NCBI GenBank assembly: GCA_021826655.1
Contig: JAKAZC010000130.1
Location: forward strand, 1 to 7,521
From: Actinomycetes bacterium
GTDB taxonomy: Bacteria; Actinomycetota; Acidimicrobiia; Acidimicrobiales; RAAP-2
DNA: 7,521 nt
Direction: 5' to 3'
The position numbers and the translations under genes are program-made. Positions 5,803-7,521 of the stretch are shown piece after piece. Positions within the stretch are counted from its first letter, which is position 1; every line of letters begins with the position of its first letter. Below the pieces are notes generated by a model, which worked only from the letters and a program-made list of their open reading frames with translations, had not been told where the DNA came from and searched no databases.

Positions 5803-7069
5803 GCGCCTCCCGCAGGCCCTCGACGGGCTCAGAGTGCTGAGCCTGGGCGCCTTCGTCGCCGGGAACACCGCCGGGCTCCTTCTGGCCGAGCTGGGTGCCG
5901 ACCTGGTGAAGATCGAGGCACGGGAGCGCCCCGAGGTCCTCCGCACGCCGGCCTACGCCATCGGGCCCGCGGTGACCGATCCCTTCGGGGTGCCGCAGAC
6001 GGTCATGTACGGCACGCTGTCCCGGGGGGCGAGAAGCCTGTCCCTCGACCTCCGGAACGAGCAGGCCCGGCCGACCTTCCTGCAGCTGGCGCGGCGAGCC
6101 GACGTGCTGATCGAGAACTTCGCCGGCCCGAGCCTCGCCCGGTGGGGGTGCGGGTTCGACGACGTGACCGCCGGCAATCCCGGGCTCGTCTGGCTCTCCC
6201 TGTCCGGCTACGGTCGGGACGGGCCGCGGGCGAACTACCTCGCCTATGCGACCAACACCTCGGGGTACATGGGCCTCACCTCCCTGTCGGGATACCCGCA
6301 CGGCATGTTCCCCGACTACGTGACGGCCACGACCGGCGTCGCCGCCGTGCTCGGTGCGCTGGCGGAGGTGCAGCGCACCGGCCGTGGCGCGTACCTCGAC
6401 GTGGCACAGATCGACGCGATGACCCAGCTGATGACCCCGGTGCTGCTCGACCCGCTGGTGAACGGGACGGAGGAGCCCTGGGTGGACAACGTCGTCCCCG
6501 GGTCGTGGCTGTCCGGCGTGTACCGGGCGCTCGGACGCGATGCCTGGGTGGCCGTCGAGCTCGAGGACGCCGGGGACTGGTCGGCACTGTGCCGGTTCCT
6601 GCACCGGCCCGAGCTGGACACCGACGATGCCGCAGTGGCCGGCGGCCATCGGGAAGTGCTCGACGAAGCCCTGGCCGCCTGGGTCGGCGAGCGCAGCGCC
6701 CATACGGCGGCGCACCTGCTGCAGAAGGTCGGGCTGGCTGCCGGCCCGGTCCAGGACAGCGAGGACATCTGGCGGGATCCGCAACTCCGTTCGCGTGGGT
6801 TCGCGGTCGACCTTCCCAACCCGGACTACGGGCCGCTTCACTATCCCGACTCGGTGTTCCGCCTCAGCCGGTCACCCGGCAGGATCGAGCGGAGCGGTCC
6901 CCGGCTGGGCCAGCACACGTACGACATCTTGCGGGACTGGATCGGGAGCGGCGAGGACGAGCTGGCCTCGCTCACCGCCTCCGGTGCGATCTACCAGGCG
7001 CCCGACGAAGCGGACGCAGAGATTCAGGTCGACCGTCGAGGTGGCTCGCCAGAGGTGGCCGGGCCGTGA
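5795..7069 (+). CDS. CaiB/BaiF (class III) CoA-transferase, second subunit
   Basis: A 424-residue class III CoA-transferase with the full set of family motifs: LDGLRVLSLGAFVAGNTAGLLLAELGADLVKIE (9-41, in parts), RSLSLDLRN (80-88), VLIENFAGPSLARWG (104-118, the CoA-binding ENF motif), LSGYGRDGP (136-144) and FPDYVTATTGVAAVLGAL (172-189) with the probable catalytic D174. RTGRGAYLDVAQ (194-205) and DIWRDPQLRSRGF (324-336) are also typical. The last 30 or so residues, after GQHTYDILRDW, are a polar tail without recognised function. It starts at TTG, overlapping the preceding gene by 8 bp, and together with it probably makes one heteromeric CoA-transferase that activates a pathway acid using a CoA-thioester donor such as succinyl-CoA. 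The donor and acceptor are inferred only in kind. The gene ends 42 bases before furA. Confidence 0.92.
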   Translation: MSERLPQALDGLRVLSLGAFVAGNTAGLLLAELGADLVKIEARERPEVLRTPAYAIGPAVTDPFGVPQTVMYGTLSRGARSLSLDLRNEQARPTFLQLARRADVLIENFAGPSLARWGCGFDDVTAGNPGLVWLSLSGYGRDGPRANYLAYATNTSGYMGLTSLSGYPHGMFPDYVTATTGVAAVLGALAEVQRTGRGAYLDVAQIDAMTQLMTPVLLDPLVNGTEEPWVDNVVPGSWLSGVYRALGRDAWVAVELEDAGDWSALCRFLHRPELDTDDAAVAGGHREVLDEALAAWVGERSAHTAAHLLQKVGLAAGPVQDSEDIWRDPQLRSRGFAVDLPNPDYGPLHYPDSVFRLSRSPGRIERSGPRLGQHTYDILRDWIGSGEDELASLTASGAIYQAPDEADAEIQVDRRGGSPEVAGP

Positions 7070-7076
7070 ATGAACC

Positions 7077-7105
7077 TTGACTGAATCCGGAATCAGATTT
7101 AGTCT
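7077..7105 (+). promoter_or_regulatory. Predicted furA promoter
   Basis: TTGACT (7077-7082) and TAGTCT (7100-7105) are exactly 17 bases apart, a close match to housekeeping actinobacterial promoters (TTGACa / TAnnnT). The GTG start of furA at 7112 is 7 bases after the -10 box, where transcription itself should begin, so the mRNA is probably leaderless. No Shine-Dalgarno lies between the -10 box and the GTG. Leaderless, autoregulated furA is known from mycobacteria. Confidence 0.7.
7079..7104. promoter_or_regulatory. Inverted repeat in the furA promoter, probable FurA operator
   Basis: GACTGAATC (7079-7087) and GATTTAGTC (7096-7104) are inverted repeats with one mismatch around an 8-base centre. 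A second, nested near-palindrome, TGA-A-TCCGGA-A-TCA, covers 7082-7095. The site fills the space between and partly overlaps the -35 and -10 boxes and is AT-rich in GC-rich surroundings. Mycobacterial FurA represses its own gene from an AT-rich site in this position, so autoregulation is likely here too. Confidence 0.6.
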
Positions 7106-7111
7106 TTGACC

Positions 7112-7521
7112 GTGCCGAGAAGAAAACTGCCGGACCCGGCCGAGGTGCTCCGCCGACGCGGCGTTCAGGTGACGGCACAGCGCCTGGCCGTCCTGCGCGT
7201 GGTCACCGGGCGGCCTCATTCGAGGACGGACGAGATCGAGGACCTGGTGAGGGCCGAGATCGGGGCCGTCTCCCGTCAGGCGGTCTACGACGCATTGGGC
7301 ACCCTGACCGACAGGGGCCTGCTCCGGCGGATCCAGCCGGCCCGCTCTCCCGCCCGCTACGAGGCTCGGGTCGACGACAACCACCACCATCTCGTCTGCC
7401 GCAGCTGCGGCGCCACGGTCGACGTGGACTGTGCGGTCGGCAGGAGGCCCTGCCTGCACGCAGCCGACGATCACGGGTACGTCATCGACGAGGCCGAAGT
7501 CATCTACTGGGGCCTCTGCCA
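7112..7521 (+). CDS. furA: FurA, Fur-family redox/metal-responsive repressor (3' end outside window)
   Basis: The first 136 residues of a Fur-family repressor, cut by the window end. The winged-helix part contains [18 protein letters not shown] (14-31) and the recognition helix [12 protein letters not shown] (54-65). [24 protein letters not shown] (70-93, in parts) leads to the metal-binding HHH (91-93) and the first CxxC pair C96/C99 (CRSCG). C107, C114 and EVIYWGLC (129-136) follow; the partner cysteine of C136 would be just outside. These segments, especially [19 protein letters not shown] and [11 protein letters not shown], resemble the mycobacterial FurA that lies upstream of the catalase-peroxidase gene katG and represses it. 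The start is the GTG at 7112, which fits a leaderless transcript. The same direction and 42-base gap after the CoA-transferase may be coincidence, since furA has its own promoter. Confidence 0.92.
   Translation, partial: MPRRKLPDPAEVLRRRGVQVTAQRLAVLRVVTGRPHSRTDEIEDLVRAEIGAVSRQAVYDALGTLTDRGLLRRIQPARSPARYEARVDDNHHHLVCRSCGATVDVDCAVGRRPCLHAADDHGYVIDEAEVIYWGLC

Noticed and set aside
5477..6841. Minus-strand open frame of 454 codons under the CoA-transferase genes
   Set aside because: It lies opposite two genes with clear family motifs and its own translation is compositionally biased with no family pattern.
1..7521. CRISPR array, tRNA or rRNA gene, insertion sequence or integrase
   Set aside because: Scanning by eye I saw no spaced identical repeats, no tRNA-like cloverleaf, no rRNA sequence and no transposase or integrase frame.

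Overview
The window is strongly GC-rich, with G or C at most third codon positions and frequent GTG/TTG starts. It carries two short-chain dehydrogenases of the mycofactocin-associated type and a FurA regulator that closely resembles the mycobacterial furA-katG version. Together these point to an actinobacterium (Mycobacteriales, Pseudonocardiales, Frankiales or Acidimicrobiia-like). I cannot name the species. Every gene I can support lies on the + strand.

Layout. (1) 6-607: a type II toxin-antitoxin pair, a small ribbon-helix-helix-like antitoxin followed with a 4-bp overlap by a MazF/PemK-type endoribonuclease. (2) 661-1386: a TetR-family regulator. (3) 1387-1570: a regulatory gap with a perfect 13+3+13 inverted repeat laid over a good promoter, the best candidate operator in the window. 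(4) 1571-4125: an apparent three-gene operon, mycofactocin-type SDR, tandem-domain carboxymuconolactone-decarboxylase-like (CMD) protein, second mycofactocin-type SDR. (5) 4126-4575: a 450-base gap with no convincing gene but several inverted repeats, one of them just ahead of the next ribosome binding site. (6) 4576-7069: two overlapping CaiB/BaiF (class III) CoA-transferase genes, probably subunits of one heteromeric enzyme. (7) 7077-7521: a probably leaderless furA gene behind a promoter with an embedded inverted repeat. The gene is cut by the window end, and katG is the usual next gene.

How the parts may work together (inference). The TetR protein probably represses the SDR-CMD-SDR operon through the 1430-1458 palindrome. 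The SDRs would oxidise secondary alcohols, with electrons leaving through the peptide-derived cofactor mycofactocin rather than by free NADH exchange. The CoA-transferase pair would activate a carboxylic acid formed later in the pathway. This looks like an inducible catabolic cluster for an alicyclic, terpenoid or steroid-like alcohol, but the substrate cannot be read from the sequence. The toxin-antitoxin pair and furA look like unrelated neighbours.
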